Made by a program: the position numbers and the translations under genes. A stretch of 64,000 nucleotides of DNA from NCBI GenBank assembly GCA_900544115.1, contig UQTW01000007.1, positions 1-64,000 on the forward strand, read 5' to 3'. Positions 53,278-62,301 of the stretch are shown one piece after another. Source of the DNA: an uncultured Collinsella sp. (GTDB lineage: Bacteria > Actinomycetota > Coriobacteriia > Coriobacteriales > Coriobacteriaceae). The notes beneath the pieces are model-generated. The model searched no databases and had not been told where the DNA came from. It worked only from the letters and a program-made list of their open reading frames with translations. Each line of letters opens with the position of its first letter. Within the stretch, counting starts at the first letter, position 1.

Positions 53278-54041
53278 AGGAGCATGCCCCCCACCACCAG
53301 CATGGCAAGCATCGCGAGCTCGGCCCATTGCAGAAACCATCCGGCCAAATCCCCCGTCACCCCGCCGAAGCGGGACAGGGCAACATGGCGGTACCACGCG
53401 AGCACCAAAAGCCCCGCCACCGCCATAAAGGCGCCGACGGCCTGAGCGCACGCGACCATCCCTGCAGCCGAAGCCGCAGCGAAAGCGCAAAGCGGCACGA
53501 CGATCGCCGCGCGCTTCTTCGCAGGCGAGAGCCCCGCGGCCATGCCGTCCGCCCGCGCGGCAGGCCAGCATTCAACGGCGAGTCCCGAAAGCGCGCGGGA
53601 GAACACGAGCGAGCACAGAAGCGCGAGGAACGCCCCCGCCGTAAGCGGCAGCGCGGTGAACAGGGAAAACTGCAGAATAAGGTACACAACAACACCGATG
53701 ACCCCGAAGGCGCCCGCCCGCGGATCGTGCATGATCTCGAGCTTTCGCTCGCGCGGGGCCCAACTTGCAAGCGCATCGGAGGTGTCGCAGAGCCCGTCTA
53801 GGTGGATGCCTCCCGTCACCGCCACAGGCAGCGCCGCGAGCACGGCCGCGACGATGGTCGCGGGCACGCCGAGCAGGTTCGCCACGTGCCCCCACGCCGT
53901 CATGAGGAAGCCTTCCGCAAGGCCCACCAGGGGAAACGCGGCAAGTGCATGGGTTGACCCGAAATCGGTCCAGGCCGATTTCGGGACGGGGATGCGCGAG
54001 AACGTTCCGAACGCCGCGCCGATTGCCTCTGCTATCTTCAC
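53274..54041 (-). CDS. cobS: Adenosylcobinamide-GDP ribazoletransferase (cobalamin synthase)
   Basis: 255 residues from a GTG at 54041 (GTGA with cobU), with AAGGACC upstream. It is a polytopic membrane protein with six or so helices. FSRIPVP near the start, GGIHLDGLCDTSDALAS (Asp-rich Mg site) around residue 75, and KLEIMHDPRAGAFG are typical CobS motifs. It joins alpha-ribazole(-phosphate) to AdoCbi-GDP, the last assembly step. It lies next to cobU, which provides the GDP-activated substrate, and cobT, which provides the nucleotide. Confidence 0.95.
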   Translation of the reverse strand: MKIAEAIGAAFGTFSRIPVPKSAWTDFGSTHALAAFPLVGLAEGFLMTAWGHVANLLGVPATIVAAVLAALPVAVTGGIHLDGLCDTSDALASWAPRERKLEIMHDPRAGAFGVIGVVVYLILQFSLFTALPLTAGAFLALLCSLVFSRALSGLAVECWPAARADGMAAGLSPAKKRAAIVVPLCAFAAASAAGMVACAQAVGAFMAVAGLLVLAWYRHVALSRFGGVTGDLAGWFLQWAELAMLAMLVVGGMLL

Positions 54042-54586
54042 CTTGTAGGTCCTTCGCCTTTCATCCACACGGGAATCCCGCATACCACTTCGACTGCATG
54101 GTCGGCCAGCGCCGCCACGCCCGCGTTCACGCGCGCGAGCGCGTGCCTCCATGCCTCGGTCCCTTCATCGTAACGCATCCCATCGGCGAACACGTCGACG
54201 GTGACCACCACCGTATACGCAGCGGCCTGAGCGAGCCGTTCGATGCCTCCGAGTACCTCGCGCGCCGCAGCGTCGGGGTCACGCGGGGACAAGCCGCCTT
54301 CCGCGAAGAGCTCGTTCGCAACCAGGTTGCCCACGTCCTCCAAAAGAAGTGTGCAGCCGCGCGGAAGCCCGGGCGCTGCGGCGCCCACGTCACGCGAGCA
54401 CTCGAGGGTGGAAAACCCTTTGCCTTCGCGCAGCGCCCGATGGCGCGCGATGCGGCGGGCGCCCTCTTCCCCGAAGGGCTCCATCGTTGCCAGGTACACG
54501 CGAGGGCCGTCGTGCCCGAGGCACAGGGACTCGGCGTAGGCGCTCTTGCCGCTCGCAGCGGCGCCGATGACGAGCGTCACCGTCAT
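54038..54586 (-). CDS. cobU: Adenosylcobinamide kinase/guanylyltransferase
   Basis: 182 residues from ATG 54586 (ATGA with cobT). GAAASGKS at residues 8-15 is an intact P-loop. RRIARHRALRE near residue 47 contains the guanylylated His, and LLLEDVGNLVANELF is the Walker B-like segment. It phosphorylates adenosylcobinamide and then adds GMP from GTP. Length is normal. A second, degenerate copy is fused to the phosphatase at 52276-53277, so this is the copy expected to carry the activity. Confidence 0.95.
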   Translation of the reverse strand: MTVTLVIGAAASGKSAYAESLCLGHDGPRVYLATMEPFGEEGARRIARHRALREGKGFSTLECSRDVGAAAPGLPRGCTLLLEDVGNLVANELFAEGGLSPRDPDAAAREVLGGIERLAQAAAYTVVVTVDVFADGMRYDEGTEAWRHALARVNAGVAALADHAVEVVCGIPVWMKGEGPTR

Positions 54587-55725
54587 TTCCCGGCCTCGAA
54601 ATGCTCGTAAGCAGCCATGCCAGTCGCCGTGAACGTCTTCCCATCCCGGTACACGCGCAGCGCCGAATCCAGAAGGGGCAGATACGCCATGGCGCCCGCG
54701 CCCTCGCCCAAGTGCATGCCTGCGTCGAGGGGCGCCTTTATGCCGAGCTCGCGAAGGAGCTCCCGGCTTGCGGGTTCGCTTGATGCGTGGGTGCCCACGA
54801 GGTAGCCCAAGGCGTTGGGGCACAGGCGCGCCGCGCACAGGGCCGCCGTGCAGGATATGACCCCGTCGAGGAGCGCCGGCGCCTTCGAGACCGCGGCCCC
54901 CAGGTAGAAGCCGCACATCGCCGCGATGTCGAAGCCGCCCACCTTCGAGAGCACGTCGATCGGGTCGGCGGGATCGGGCGAGTTCGCGTCGATAGCGCGC
55001 TCGACCACGTCGCGCTTGCGCGCGAGCGAGGCGTCCGAGAGCCCCGCGCCGCGTCCGACAAGGCTCCGCGCGTCCGCCCGGATGAGCACTGCGGCCACCG
55101 CCGCCGAGGTGGTCGTGTTGCCGATGCCCATCTCGCCCGCGGCGAGAAGGCGCACGCCGGAGCGGGCAAGCCCGCACGCGACGGCGATTCCGACCTCGAT
55201 CGCGCGCACGGCCCCATCGCGAGACATAGCGGAGCCGTGAGCGATGTTGCCGCTCCCCCGCCGCACGTTCGCGCGCACCATGCGCGCGTCTTCTATGCCC
55301 CGGGCCATACCCACGTCGACGGGCACGACCTCGGCACCCGCGAACGCCGCCATGCGGCAGGCGCTCGCGGCCCCCTCGCACATGTTGCGCGCGACGGCTC
55401 GCGTCACATCTTGCCCGCTTTGCGACACGCCTTCGGCAACGACCCCGTTGTCGGAGAAGAATACCGCGAGCGCACGGGGAAACTCGGCCACCTCGGCGCT
55501 CCCCTGAGCTGCGGCGATACACGCGACGGCGTCTTCAAAGTCGCCCAATCCCCCCAAGGGGTGCGCGATGGAGTCCCACGCGGCGTACGCGGCGGCACGG
55601 GCGCACTCGTCTGCGGGCGCGATCCGGGAAAGCGCGGCTTCGAGCACGGCGCCCGGCGCCGACGAGAACGCGCGCTCGACTTCCTCGCGGATGCAGGCAA
55701 GCGCGGTTTCGGTTGCTTCAGCCAT
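54583..55725 (-). CDS. cobT: Nicotinate-nucleotide--dimethylbenzimidazole phosphoribosyltransferase
   Basis: 380 residues from ATG 55725, with GAGGAGG four bases before it. VFFSDNGVVAEGVSQSGQDVT, GEMGIGNTTTSAAV and the C-terminal MHLGEGAGAMAYLPLLDSAL (with the catalytic Glu) are CobT signatures. It forms alpha-ribazole-5'-phosphate from a lower-ligand base and nicotinate mononucleotide. No bluB or bza genes for 5,6-dimethylbenzimidazole are in the window, so the natural base could be different. It overlaps cbiA by 8 bases. Confidence 0.96.
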   Translation of the reverse strand: MAEATETALACIREEVERAFSSAPGAVLEAALSRIAPADECARAAAYAAWDSIAHPLGGLGDFEDAVACIAAAQGSAEVAEFPRALAVFFSDNGVVAEGVSQSGQDVTRAVARNMCEGAASACRMAAFAGAEVVPVDVGMARGIEDARMVRANVRRGSGNIAHGSAMSRDGAVRAIEVGIAVACGLARSGVRLLAAGEMGIGNTTTSAAVAAVLIRADARSLVGRGAGLSDASLARKRDVVERAIDANSPDPADPIDVLSKVGGFDIAAMCGFYLGAAVSKAPALLDGVISCTAALCAARLCPNALGYLVGTHASSEPASRELLRELGIKAPLDAGMHLGEGAGAMAYLPLLDSALRVYRDGKTFTATGMAAYEHFEAGK

Positions 55726-57100
55726 GCCGCCTCCTCTCTGCGAACGACGCTGCGGCAGACGCGAACGCGCGCGCAACGTCGGGGTTCGCAGGATAGTACA
55801 CATGCGGGAAGCCCGCCACCAGGGACGGGGTGGTCGTCATGCACGGCCAGCCCTTGTCGCGCCGGGGCTTCTGCGCCCAAAAGTCGCCGCCCGGGCAGGT
55901 GGACTGCCAGTAGTGGAACTCGTGCGCGCGGATGCGTGTGCCGCGCGGCCCGTAGAGCCCGTCGCGTTGGGAAGTAAGCTCCACGTACCCGAAATGGGAC
56001 AGCCTTCCCCCGTTCTCGCTTGCGCCCTCAAGGGCGCCCGCAACAGGCCAGCGCCGCCCCTCGCTATCGGCGATTTCGCGCTGCAGGTACAGAAACCCAC
56101 CGCATTCGGCGACCGTCGGCATGCCGGATTCCACCGCGCGCCGCACCGCCTCGCGCATCGGCGCGTTCTCGGAGAGCTGCCGCGCATGGAGCTCCGGGTA
56201 GCCGCCCCCCAGATAGAGGGCGCTTGTCCCCCGGGGCAACTCGCTATCACACAGGAGGCTGAAAAAGGCCAGCTCGCAACCCAGATCCTCGAGCGCGCGC
56301 AGGTTCTCCTCGTAGTAGAACGAGAACGCCTCGTCACGTGCGACGGCGACGATGGGCCGCGCTCCCGCGATCGGCTCCAACCGGTAAGGTTCCTCGCGGA
56401 TATCGGGTGCCGTCGCCGCCATTTCGAGCAAGCGGTCGACGTCGATGCTCTTTTCCACCAGCTCGGCCATCTTGTCGATGCGCGCGGAGAGCTGCTCGAC
56501 CTCGTCGGCGGTCACAAGCCCCAGATGCCGGCTTTCGAGCGAGAACGCCTCGTCGGCGGGGATATTCCCCAAAACCGCGACGCCCGTGTGCTTCTCGATC
56601 GCAGGCGCCGCGTAGGCGCAGGCAGCGGCGCTCGTCTTGTTCAGCACGACGCCGCGCACGTTCGCACAAGGCAGGAACTCGGCGATGCCGCGGATTACGG
56701 CGGCGAGCGATAAAGACGCCCCGCGCCCGTTCACCACTAAAACGACCGGCGTTTCCGTGTCGCGCGCAACCTGGTAGCTGCTCGCGTCGGCCACGCCGGG
56801 CGCCATGCCGTCGTAGAAGCCCATGACCCCCTCGAGCACCGCGATATCCGCGCCCGCGGCGCCGCGTGCGAGCAGGGCGCGCAGCGTCGGGGCGTCGGTG
56901 AAGAAGCCGTCTAAGTTGCCCGAGCGCGCGCCCACGACGCGGCGATGAAAGAGCGGATCAATGTAGTCGGGGCCGCATTTGAAGGCCGCGCATGCGATGC
57001 CGCGGCGCGCGAGCGCGCGCAGGAGCGCGCACGTAACGACCGTCTTGCCGCTCCCGCTCGAGGGCGCAGCGACCATGAAGCGCGGGATGGACGTGCTCAC
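55718..57100 (-). CDS. cbiA: Cobyrinate a,c-diamide synthase
   Basis: 460 residues. VAAPSSGSGKTVVTCAL at residues 10-26 is the ATPase P-loop, and FKCGPDYIDPLFH the substrate motif. YLGGGYPELHARQLS and VAECGGFLYLQREI place the amidotransferase nucleophile Cys, and RAHEFHYW the catalytic His. It amidates acetates a and c of cobyrinic acid using glutamine. Its ATG overlaps the cbiET stop (ATGA). The length and domain order are normal, with no insertion. Confidence 0.96.
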   Translation of the reverse strand: MSTSIPRFMVAAPSSGSGKTVVTCALLRALARRGIACAAFKCGPDYIDPLFHRRVVGARSGNLDGFFTDAPTLRALLARGAAGADIAVLEGVMGFYDGMAPGVADASSYQVARDTETPVVLVVNGRGASLSLAAVIRGIAEFLPCANVRGVVLNKTSAAACAYAAPAIEKHTGVAVLGNIPADEAFSLESRHLGLVTADEVEQLSARIDKMAELVEKSIDVDRLLEMAATAPDIREEPYRLEPIAGARPIVAVARDEAFSFYYEENLRALEDLGCELAFFSLLCDSELPRGTSALYLGGGYPELHARQLSENAPMREAVRRAVESGMPTVAECGGFLYLQREIADSEGRRWPVAGALEGASENGGRLSHFGYVELTSQRDGLYGPRGTRIRAHEFHYWQSTCPGGDFWAQKPRRDKGWPCMTTTPSLVAGFPHVYYPANPDVARAFASAAASFAERRRHG

Positions 57101-58569
57101 CGGGCACCGCCTTCCCCACCTGCGGCGTTGCAGTTAGCAAGCGAGACCACCTCAACGGATGGGTTCCCCTCGACAGAGGGGTCCTCCCCGAAAGGCGACT
57201 CAGCAAGCGCGCCGACTTCGGCAAGCTCCTCGGCATCCGCGCTCGCACCGCGCGCACTGACGAGGAACACGGGGTTTTGCGCCTTCATAAGATGGTGCGA
57301 GCCTACAGCCTCAGCGCGGGCGGCCGACACCTGGCACGCCTCGAACCCCTTAAAGCGCGAACCCGAGAGGAGCGCGCACGCCTCGGTGAGCGTCTCAACG
57401 GTGACGCATGGCACGCACAGGCGAACCTGCGAGTTCTTCTCGAGCGCCGCCTCCACGATGGAGGGAAGCTCGCCCGCGCTCCCGCCGACGAACACGGCGT
57501 CGGGGACAGGCAGTTTCGCGAGCGCTTCGGGGGCGACACCGGGGACCGCATGCACGTTGCCGCACCCGAATGCATCCGCGTTCTCTCGGATGAGCCGCAC
57601 GCCGGCCGCGTTGCGCTCGACCGCCCATACCGACCCCGCTCGCGCGACGAGCGCCGCCTCGATCGACACGCTCCCCGTGCCGGCGCCGACATCCCACACG
57701 GTGTCGGTCGCGGTAAGGCGCAGCTTCGCGAGCGCGACGGCGCGCACCTCCTGCTTGGTCATGGGAACGTCGCCGCGGATGAAGAGCTCGTCGGGAATGC
57801 CCGAGGAAGCGTACGGCCAGCGGGAGCTCGCGGCGCGGGATGCGCCCGCAGAGTCCGCCGCGAAAGAAGCAGCCGCGGGCGCAGACGCGCCGGCCGGCGC
57901 CTCGGAGGCTGCGCTAGAGCCCGCAGGCGACCCGGCGCAGCCTGCGAACTCGATAAGCATCACGTTCAAGTCGTCGAACGTCTGACCTGCGATTTCACTT
58001 GCGGTCGCGCAGGTGATGCGCTCGTCGGGGTACGACAGGCGCTCGGCCACCGTCACGCGCGCGTCCCCGAAGCCCGCCTGCACAAGCTCGCCCGAAAGCC
58101 GCGAGGGGTCTTCCCCGCCCGACGTGGCGAGGAAGAGCTCACCTGCGCGCTCGGCCTCGGCCACGATGTCGCACGCCACGCCGTGAGCGCTCGCGAAGCG
58201 CCAATCCTGCCATGGACGCGCGAGGCGCGCGGCGAGATACGACGCTGAGCTTATGCCGGGAATGACGCGCACGTCCACCTGCGCGTCGCCGGAGAGCGCC
58301 TCCACCAGGCGGCGCGCGCCGCTGAACAGCCCCACATCGCCCGTCATCACGACCACGGCGCGCTGCCACGACGCAGCATCGGTGAGCGCGGCGACGATGT
58401 CCGCCGTCTTCACGAGCTCGCATCTCACCACGTCGGGCGGCACGTCGATGCTGACAAGCGCGCGATGAGCGCCGATGACCACGTCGGCGATGTCGATCGC
58501 GTCGAGCGCCGCGCGCGAGAGCAAGTCGGGGTTTCCGGGCCCCGCCCCGATGATCGTTACCTTTCGCAT
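57097..58569 (-). CDS. cbiET: Precorrin-6Y methylase/decarboxylase CbiE-CbiT fusion
   Basis: 490 residues from ATG 58569 inside the cbiH end (13-base overlap). Residues 1-215 are the CbiE C5-methyltransferase (IIGAGPGNPDLLSRAA, VVMTGDVGLFSGARR, VIPGISSASYLA). An Ala/Ser/Pro-rich linker of about 40 residues follows, then the CbiT C15-methyltransferase/decarboxylase with TKQEVRAVALAKL and VGAGTGSVSIEAAL. The fusion equals CobL of aerobic producers. It methylates C5 and C15 and removes the C12 acetate carboxyl. A Glu/Ser-rich tail of about 40 residues follows the CbiT core. Confidence 0.94.
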   Translation of the reverse strand: MRKVTIIGAGPGNPDLLSRAALDAIDIADVVIGAHRALVSIDVPPDVVRCELVKTADIVAALTDAASWQRAVVVMTGDVGLFSGARRLVEALSGDAQVDVRVIPGISSASYLAARLARPWQDWRFASAHGVACDIVAEAERAGELFLATSGGEDPSRLSGELVQAGFGDARVTVAERLSYPDERITCATASEIAGQTFDDLNVMLIEFAGCAGSPAGSSAASEAPAGASAPAAASFAADSAGASRAASSRWPYASSGIPDELFIRGDVPMTKQEVRAVALAKLRLTATDTVWDVGAGTGSVSIEAALVARAGSVWAVERNAAGVRLIRENADAFGCGNVHAVPGVAPEALAKLPVPDAVFVGGSAGELPSIVEAALEKNSQVRLCVPCVTVETLTEACALLSGSRFKGFEACQVSAARAEAVGSHHLMKAQNPVFLVSARGASADAEELAEVGALAESPFGEDPSVEGNPSVEVVSLANCNAAGGEGGAR

Positions 58570-59300
58570 GGAATCTCCCGATACCCGCGCGGCGTGACCA
58601 TACGGCCGCCTACGCGCTTCGTGTCCGCGTTGCCGACGAACACGGTGGTGAACATGTCGGCGTCGAACTCCCCCAGCTCGGAGAGCCTGCACATGCCCGA
58701 CTGCTGCCCCTCGCGCCCGATGTTGCATACCCAGCCGCAGAGCGTGTCGGGGGCCTTCCATTCGAGCATAATCTTCGCCGCGCGCGAGAGCCTGTCGGCG
58801 CGCTTTCTGCTGCGCGGGTTGTACAAACAGATGCAGAAGTCGGCGCTCGCCACGGCGGCGAGCCTGCGCTCGATGACCTCCCACGGCGTGAGCAGGTCGG
58901 AGAGCGACACGACCGCGAAGTCGTGGGCAAGCGGGGCGCCGAGCACCGCCGACCCGCTCTGAGCCGCGGTGGCCCCGGCGATAACTTCCACGTCTACATC
59001 GGGGTAGTCCTCAGCAAGCTCCAGCACGGGGCTCGCCATGCCGTACACGCCCGCGTCACCGCTGCACACGAGCGCCACGGCTTCTCCGCTCTGCGCGCGC
59101 GAAAGCGCCAGGCGGCACCGTTCGACCTCGTGCATCATCGGCGTTGCGAGATGCGCCGCGTCGGGCACGGCGGCGAGCGCGAGCTCCACGTATTTCGTGT
59201 ACCCCACAACGATGTCGGCCGCCTCGAGCGCGCGCCGAGCCGCAATCGTCATGCCGTCGGGGCCGCCCGGGCCGATCCCCACCACGAAGAGCTTTCCCAT
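58557..59300 (-). CDS. cbiH: Cobalt-factor III / precorrin-3B C17-methyltransferase
   Basis: 247 residues from ATG 59300, which shares its A with the cbiG stop, and AAGGAG lies five bases upstream. FVVGIGPGGPDGMTIAARRAL, ALVCSGDAGVYGMASPVLE and LLTPWEVIERRL are CobJ/CbiH motifs. It methylates C17 with ring contraction. The C-terminal GGRMVTPRGYR is the usual end of the short form. There is no fused ferredoxin-like or CbiG domain, since cbiG is a separate gene directly upstream. Confidence 0.95.
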   Translation of the reverse strand: MGKLFVVGIGPGGPDGMTIAARRALEAADIVVGYTKYVELALAAVPDAAHLATPMMHEVERCRLALSRAQSGEAVALVCSGDAGVYGMASPVLELAEDYPDVDVEVIAGATAAQSGSAVLGAPLAHDFAVVSLSDLLTPWEVIERRLAAVASADFCICLYNPRSRKRADRLSRAAKIMLEWKAPDTLCGWVCNIGREGQQSGMCRLSELGEFDADMFTTVFVGNADTKRVGGRMVTPRGYREIPCER

Positions 59301-60433
59301 CACCGCTCCTTAAACGAAAGTTCGATAGTTACCTTGGAAAACGCGACGGTCACGCCGCCGTGAGCGAGCTTCGGGAAGATAAGTTTGCCCCCGTCCGCGA
59401 GCGCCGCGCGCTCGCACACGTTGTCGACCCCCACCGTCGCGCGCACGAAATCAGATGGCGAAACGCTGCCTTCGACCTGCGACAACTCCTCTGCGGAATA
59501 CGTCGCGAGCGGGATATTGCGCGCGCGGCAGAAGGCGAGCAGACCCTCCTCGTGCGCCTTTACGTCGATCGTCGCCGCCTCGCGCACGGCCGAAGGCGAG
59601 ATACCCGCCTGCCCGCACGCGAGAAGAAACGCCTCCCCGATCGCTTCGGCGCACGCACCGCGACGGCACCCTATGCCCGCAACGATGCAGGGCACGACAA
59701 GGCGAAGCGACTCCGGCGCAGGCGCCTGCGCCCGCACGCCCGCCGGCTTCCCCGTCTCGCCGGCGGGCACGACCTCGCCCGTTGTCTCCGCCGCGCGAAC
59801 GGACGCACCTGCATTCGCGCCAGCGAACGGCGACACGACGATATCGGCCCGAGCGCGGTCGGACGCAAAGTCAACCCCCTCAGGCGGCTGTCCCGAAATC
59901 GGCATGTCGGAATAGAGCGCCACGCGCCCGCCCGAAAGCAGCCGCGCCGACACTCGCTTGATGGCCTCGGGATTCGAAACGGCGAGCCCCGCACGGCGCG
60001 CCCACGTATCCACCGCCCACACGCCGCGGACGTCGGTCGCCGTGGTGATGACGGGGATGGCCCCTGCCGCGCGTGCCACAGTTTGCGCAAGCTCGTTCGC
60101 ACCGCCCAAATGCCCCGACAAAAGCGAGACGGCAAAGCGCCCCGCCTCGTCGATGGCCACAACCGCGGGATCGTTTGCCTTCGAGGCGACATACGGCGCG
60201 ATCGCCCGCACGGCGATGCCCGCCGCGCCCACGAACAGAAGCGCGTCCGACGCTTCCCACGCGAGCGCCGTCCATGCGCGCAGGTCGGCCTTCCCCTCGC
60301 CGAACCCGCGCGAAACGGAAACGTCCCAGCCAGGGTCATCTTCACCTGTCTGCGCACAATCGGAAAGCGCGCGTGCGGTGCGCTCCGCCAACGCATGCCC
60401 CCTCTCGGTGAACGCTATGCAGGAAACCCTCAT
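59300..60433 (-). CDS. cbiG: Cobalt-precorrin-5A hydrolase
   Basis: 377 residues. The N-terminal domain has FVGAAGIAVRAIAPYVASK and VVAIDEAGRFAVSLLSGHLGGANELA, and the C-terminal domain VVAGIGCRRGACAEAIGEAF. A Gly/Ala/Pro-rich stretch of about 45 residues separates them. It opens the delta-lactone of cobalt-precorrin-5A and releases acetaldehyde, a step exclusive to the anaerobic pathway. Its presence, with cbiD, excludes an oxygen-dependent route. It starts directly after the cbiL stop. Confidence 0.94.
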   Translation of the reverse strand: MRVSCIAFTERGHALAERTARALSDCAQTGEDDPGWDVSVSRGFGEGKADLRAWTALAWEASDALLFVGAAGIAVRAIAPYVASKANDPAVVAIDEAGRFAVSLLSGHLGGANELAQTVARAAGAIPVITTATDVRGVWAVDTWARRAGLAVSNPEAIKRVSARLLSGGRVALYSDMPISGQPPEGVDFASDRARADIVVSPFAGANAGASVRAAETTGEVVPAGETGKPAGVRAQAPAPESLRLVVPCIVAGIGCRRGACAEAIGEAFLLACGQAGISPSAVREAATIDVKAHEEGLLAFCRARNIPLATYSAEELSQVEGSVSPSDFVRATVGVDNVCERAALADGGKLIFPKLAHGGVTVAFSKVTIELSFKER

Positions 60434-61123
60434 CTAGCGCACCACCATCGTCGAGAAGTAGCTGCCCCGATCGGGCACATCGTCGAGCGAGCGGTACACG
60501 CGCTCGCCCGGAAGCCCACAGTCCTCTACGAGCTCGGCACCGTCGAAGGCGCCCTCCTCGCGAAGGATGCGCTTCGTGTCCGCAAGCGAGCGGCGCGCCT
60601 TCATGACCACCTTCGTCCCCGGCCAGCCGATTGCGCGGCGCACGTCGTCGTAGCCGCCGGGCACGATGTGCAGAGGCAACGACATCTCGGGCGTGAGGTC
60701 GCGCTCGAGCGCTGCGGCGACCGCGCAGAAGCTCGGCACGCCGGGAATGGCGCGCGCCTCGAACCCGCGGGCGCGCACGTCGGGCGCTATGCGCTGGAAG
60801 GTGGCGTAGATGCTTGGGTCCCCCAGGTTCAGCAGCGCGACGTCGCGGGCCGCATCCAGGTGCGCGACAAGCTCGTGAACAAGCGAGGCATGCTCGGCCG
60901 CGCGGCGCTCGGCGTCGCGCGTCATCGAGAATCGCACGGGGATCACCGTCTTGCCTGTAAGGTCGACGGCGCCGCGCACAATGTCAAGCGCGACCATGAC
61001 CCCGTCCGCCGTTTGCGGTGCGGCGATGACCGGACACGATTCGATTGTGCGGACGGCCTTGATCGTGAGCAGCTCGGGGTCGCCAGGCCCCGTGCCCACC
61101 CCGTACAGCACGCCTTTACTCAT
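60434..61123 (-). CDS. cbiL: Cobalt-factor II C20-methyltransferase
   Basis: 229 residues from ATG 61123, eight bases inside the end of cbiD. A GGGGG-type site lies upstream. LYGVGTGPGDPELLTIKAV, ALLNLGDPSIYATFQRI and IPGVPSFCAVAAAL are CobI/CbiL signatures. It adds the second methyl group of the peripheral series, at C20 of cobalt-sirohydrochlorin. Its substrate would come from a CbiK-type chelatase. The final YFSTMVVR is typical for the family. Confidence 0.95.
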   Translation of the reverse strand: MSKGVLYGVGTGPGDPELLTIKAVRTIESCPVIAAPQTADGVMVALDIVRGAVDLTGKTVIPVRFSMTRDAERRAAEHASLVHELVAHLDAARDVALLNLGDPSIYATFQRIAPDVRARGFEARAIPGVPSFCAVAAALERDLTPEMSLPLHIVPGGYDDVRRAIGWPGTKVVMKARRSLADTKRILREEGAFDGAELVEDCGLPGERVYRSLDDVPDRGSYFSTMVVR

Positions 61124-62300
61124 ACGTCGCCCCCAATTCCCCGATAACAGCATCGGCGCCCGACGTGCGGAAAAGCTCGCGGCGCCCGGCGTCGAACACG
61201 ACCGCGGCGATGTCGCATGCGCCCGCCGCGCGGCGGCGCAACCTGTCCTCGATTGCCGCAGCGAGCGAGGCGCGCACAGCGTCCCCCACGCCAGCGGCCT
61301 CGATTACCTCAAGCGCCGTCGTGGTCGTGACCGACGACATGATCTCGTGCACGGTCTTCGCGCCCGCGCCGGCCAAGGCCGCGTGGGCGGCCAGAATCTC
61401 CGCGCGGCAGTCGGCGGTACGCGAATGGGTGTCCATGATGCCGCCCGCGACCTTCACCAGCTTGCCGATGTGTCCCACAAGAAGGACATTGGTAAATCCC
61501 TCGCGAACGCAGCAATCAATCGCATCGCCCACAAAGTTGGAAATGAAGACCACCGGCGCACCGTTTAGATGGAAATGCCCCGAGATGAACTGCGCGCCGT
61601 AGTTGCCGGGCGTGAGCACGACTCCGCGCCGCCCCATAGCCGCATGCTGCCGGATCTCGAGCTCGATGCTGTCGCGCAAGGCAGCGAGGCTGCGCGGCTC
61701 GACGATGCCCGTCGTGCCCAGGATGGAGATGCCGTCCTCTATCCCCAGGTGCGGGTTGAAGGTCTTTTCGGCAAGGGCAACACCCTCGGGTACCGAAATC
61801 GTCACAGCAATATTTCCAGAAAAGCCGTGCGCGGCGCACACCTCGCGCACCGCCGAAGTGATCATCGCGCGCGGCGTCGCGTTGATAGCGGCCGACCCCA
61901 CCGGCTGCTCGAGCCCGGGCAACGTCACGCGCCCCACGCCCACGCCGCCATCGACGGAAACTTCCGATTCGCGCGCGGGCACGCCCTTGCTGCCCGCAGC
62001 GCCCGTGCCCGACCCCGCATGTTCCACGCGCGCGTACACGAGCACGCCGTCGGTCACATCGGCATCGTCGCCTGCGTCCTTTCGCACGGCGCACTGGGCG
62101 CACCCCTCGCCGATACATGCGTCAACCACGTCCGTCTCGACAGGCAGCCCGCCGGGGGTGACGATCGACACGCGGCCGACGGGCTTTCGTGACAAGAGCA
62201 TCTCGCAGGCCGCCTTCGCCGCGAGCGCGGCGCAGCTCCCCGTGGTGTAGCCGCAGCGCAGGCGGGTCGTCCCGGTATATATGTAGTGCTCGAAGGCCAC
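61116..62300 (-). CDS. cbiD: Cobalt-precorrin-5B C1-methyltransferase
   Basis: 394 residues from a GTG at 62300, one base after the cbiF stop. A longer frame extends into cbiF but has no family sequence. LRCGYTTGSCAALAAKAA is the CbiD N-terminal signature. SAAINATPRAMI, LGTTGIVEPRSLAALRDSI and VLVGHIGKLVKVAGGIMDTHS-type segments follow. It methylates C1 with SAM in the anaerobic route only. Full length for the family. Confidence 0.95.
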   Translation of the reverse strand: MAFEHYIYTGTTRLRCGYTTGSCAALAAKAACEMLLSRKPVGRVSIVTPGGLPVETDVVDACIGEGCAQCAVRKDAGDDADVTDGVLVYARVEHAGSGTGAAGSKGVPARESEVSVDGGVGVGRVTLPGLEQPVGSAAINATPRAMITSAVREVCAAHGFSGNIAVTISVPEGVALAEKTFNPHLGIEDGISILGTTGIVEPRSLAALRDSIELEIRQHAAMGRRGVVLTPGNYGAQFISGHFHLNGAPVVFISNFVGDAIDCCVREGFTNVLLVGHIGKLVKVAGGIMDTHSRTADCRAEILAAHAALAGAGAKTVHEIMSSVTTTTALEVIEAAGVGDAVRASLAAAIEDRLRRRAAGACDIAAVVFDAGRRELFRTSGADAVIGELGATYE

Positions 62301-62301
62301 G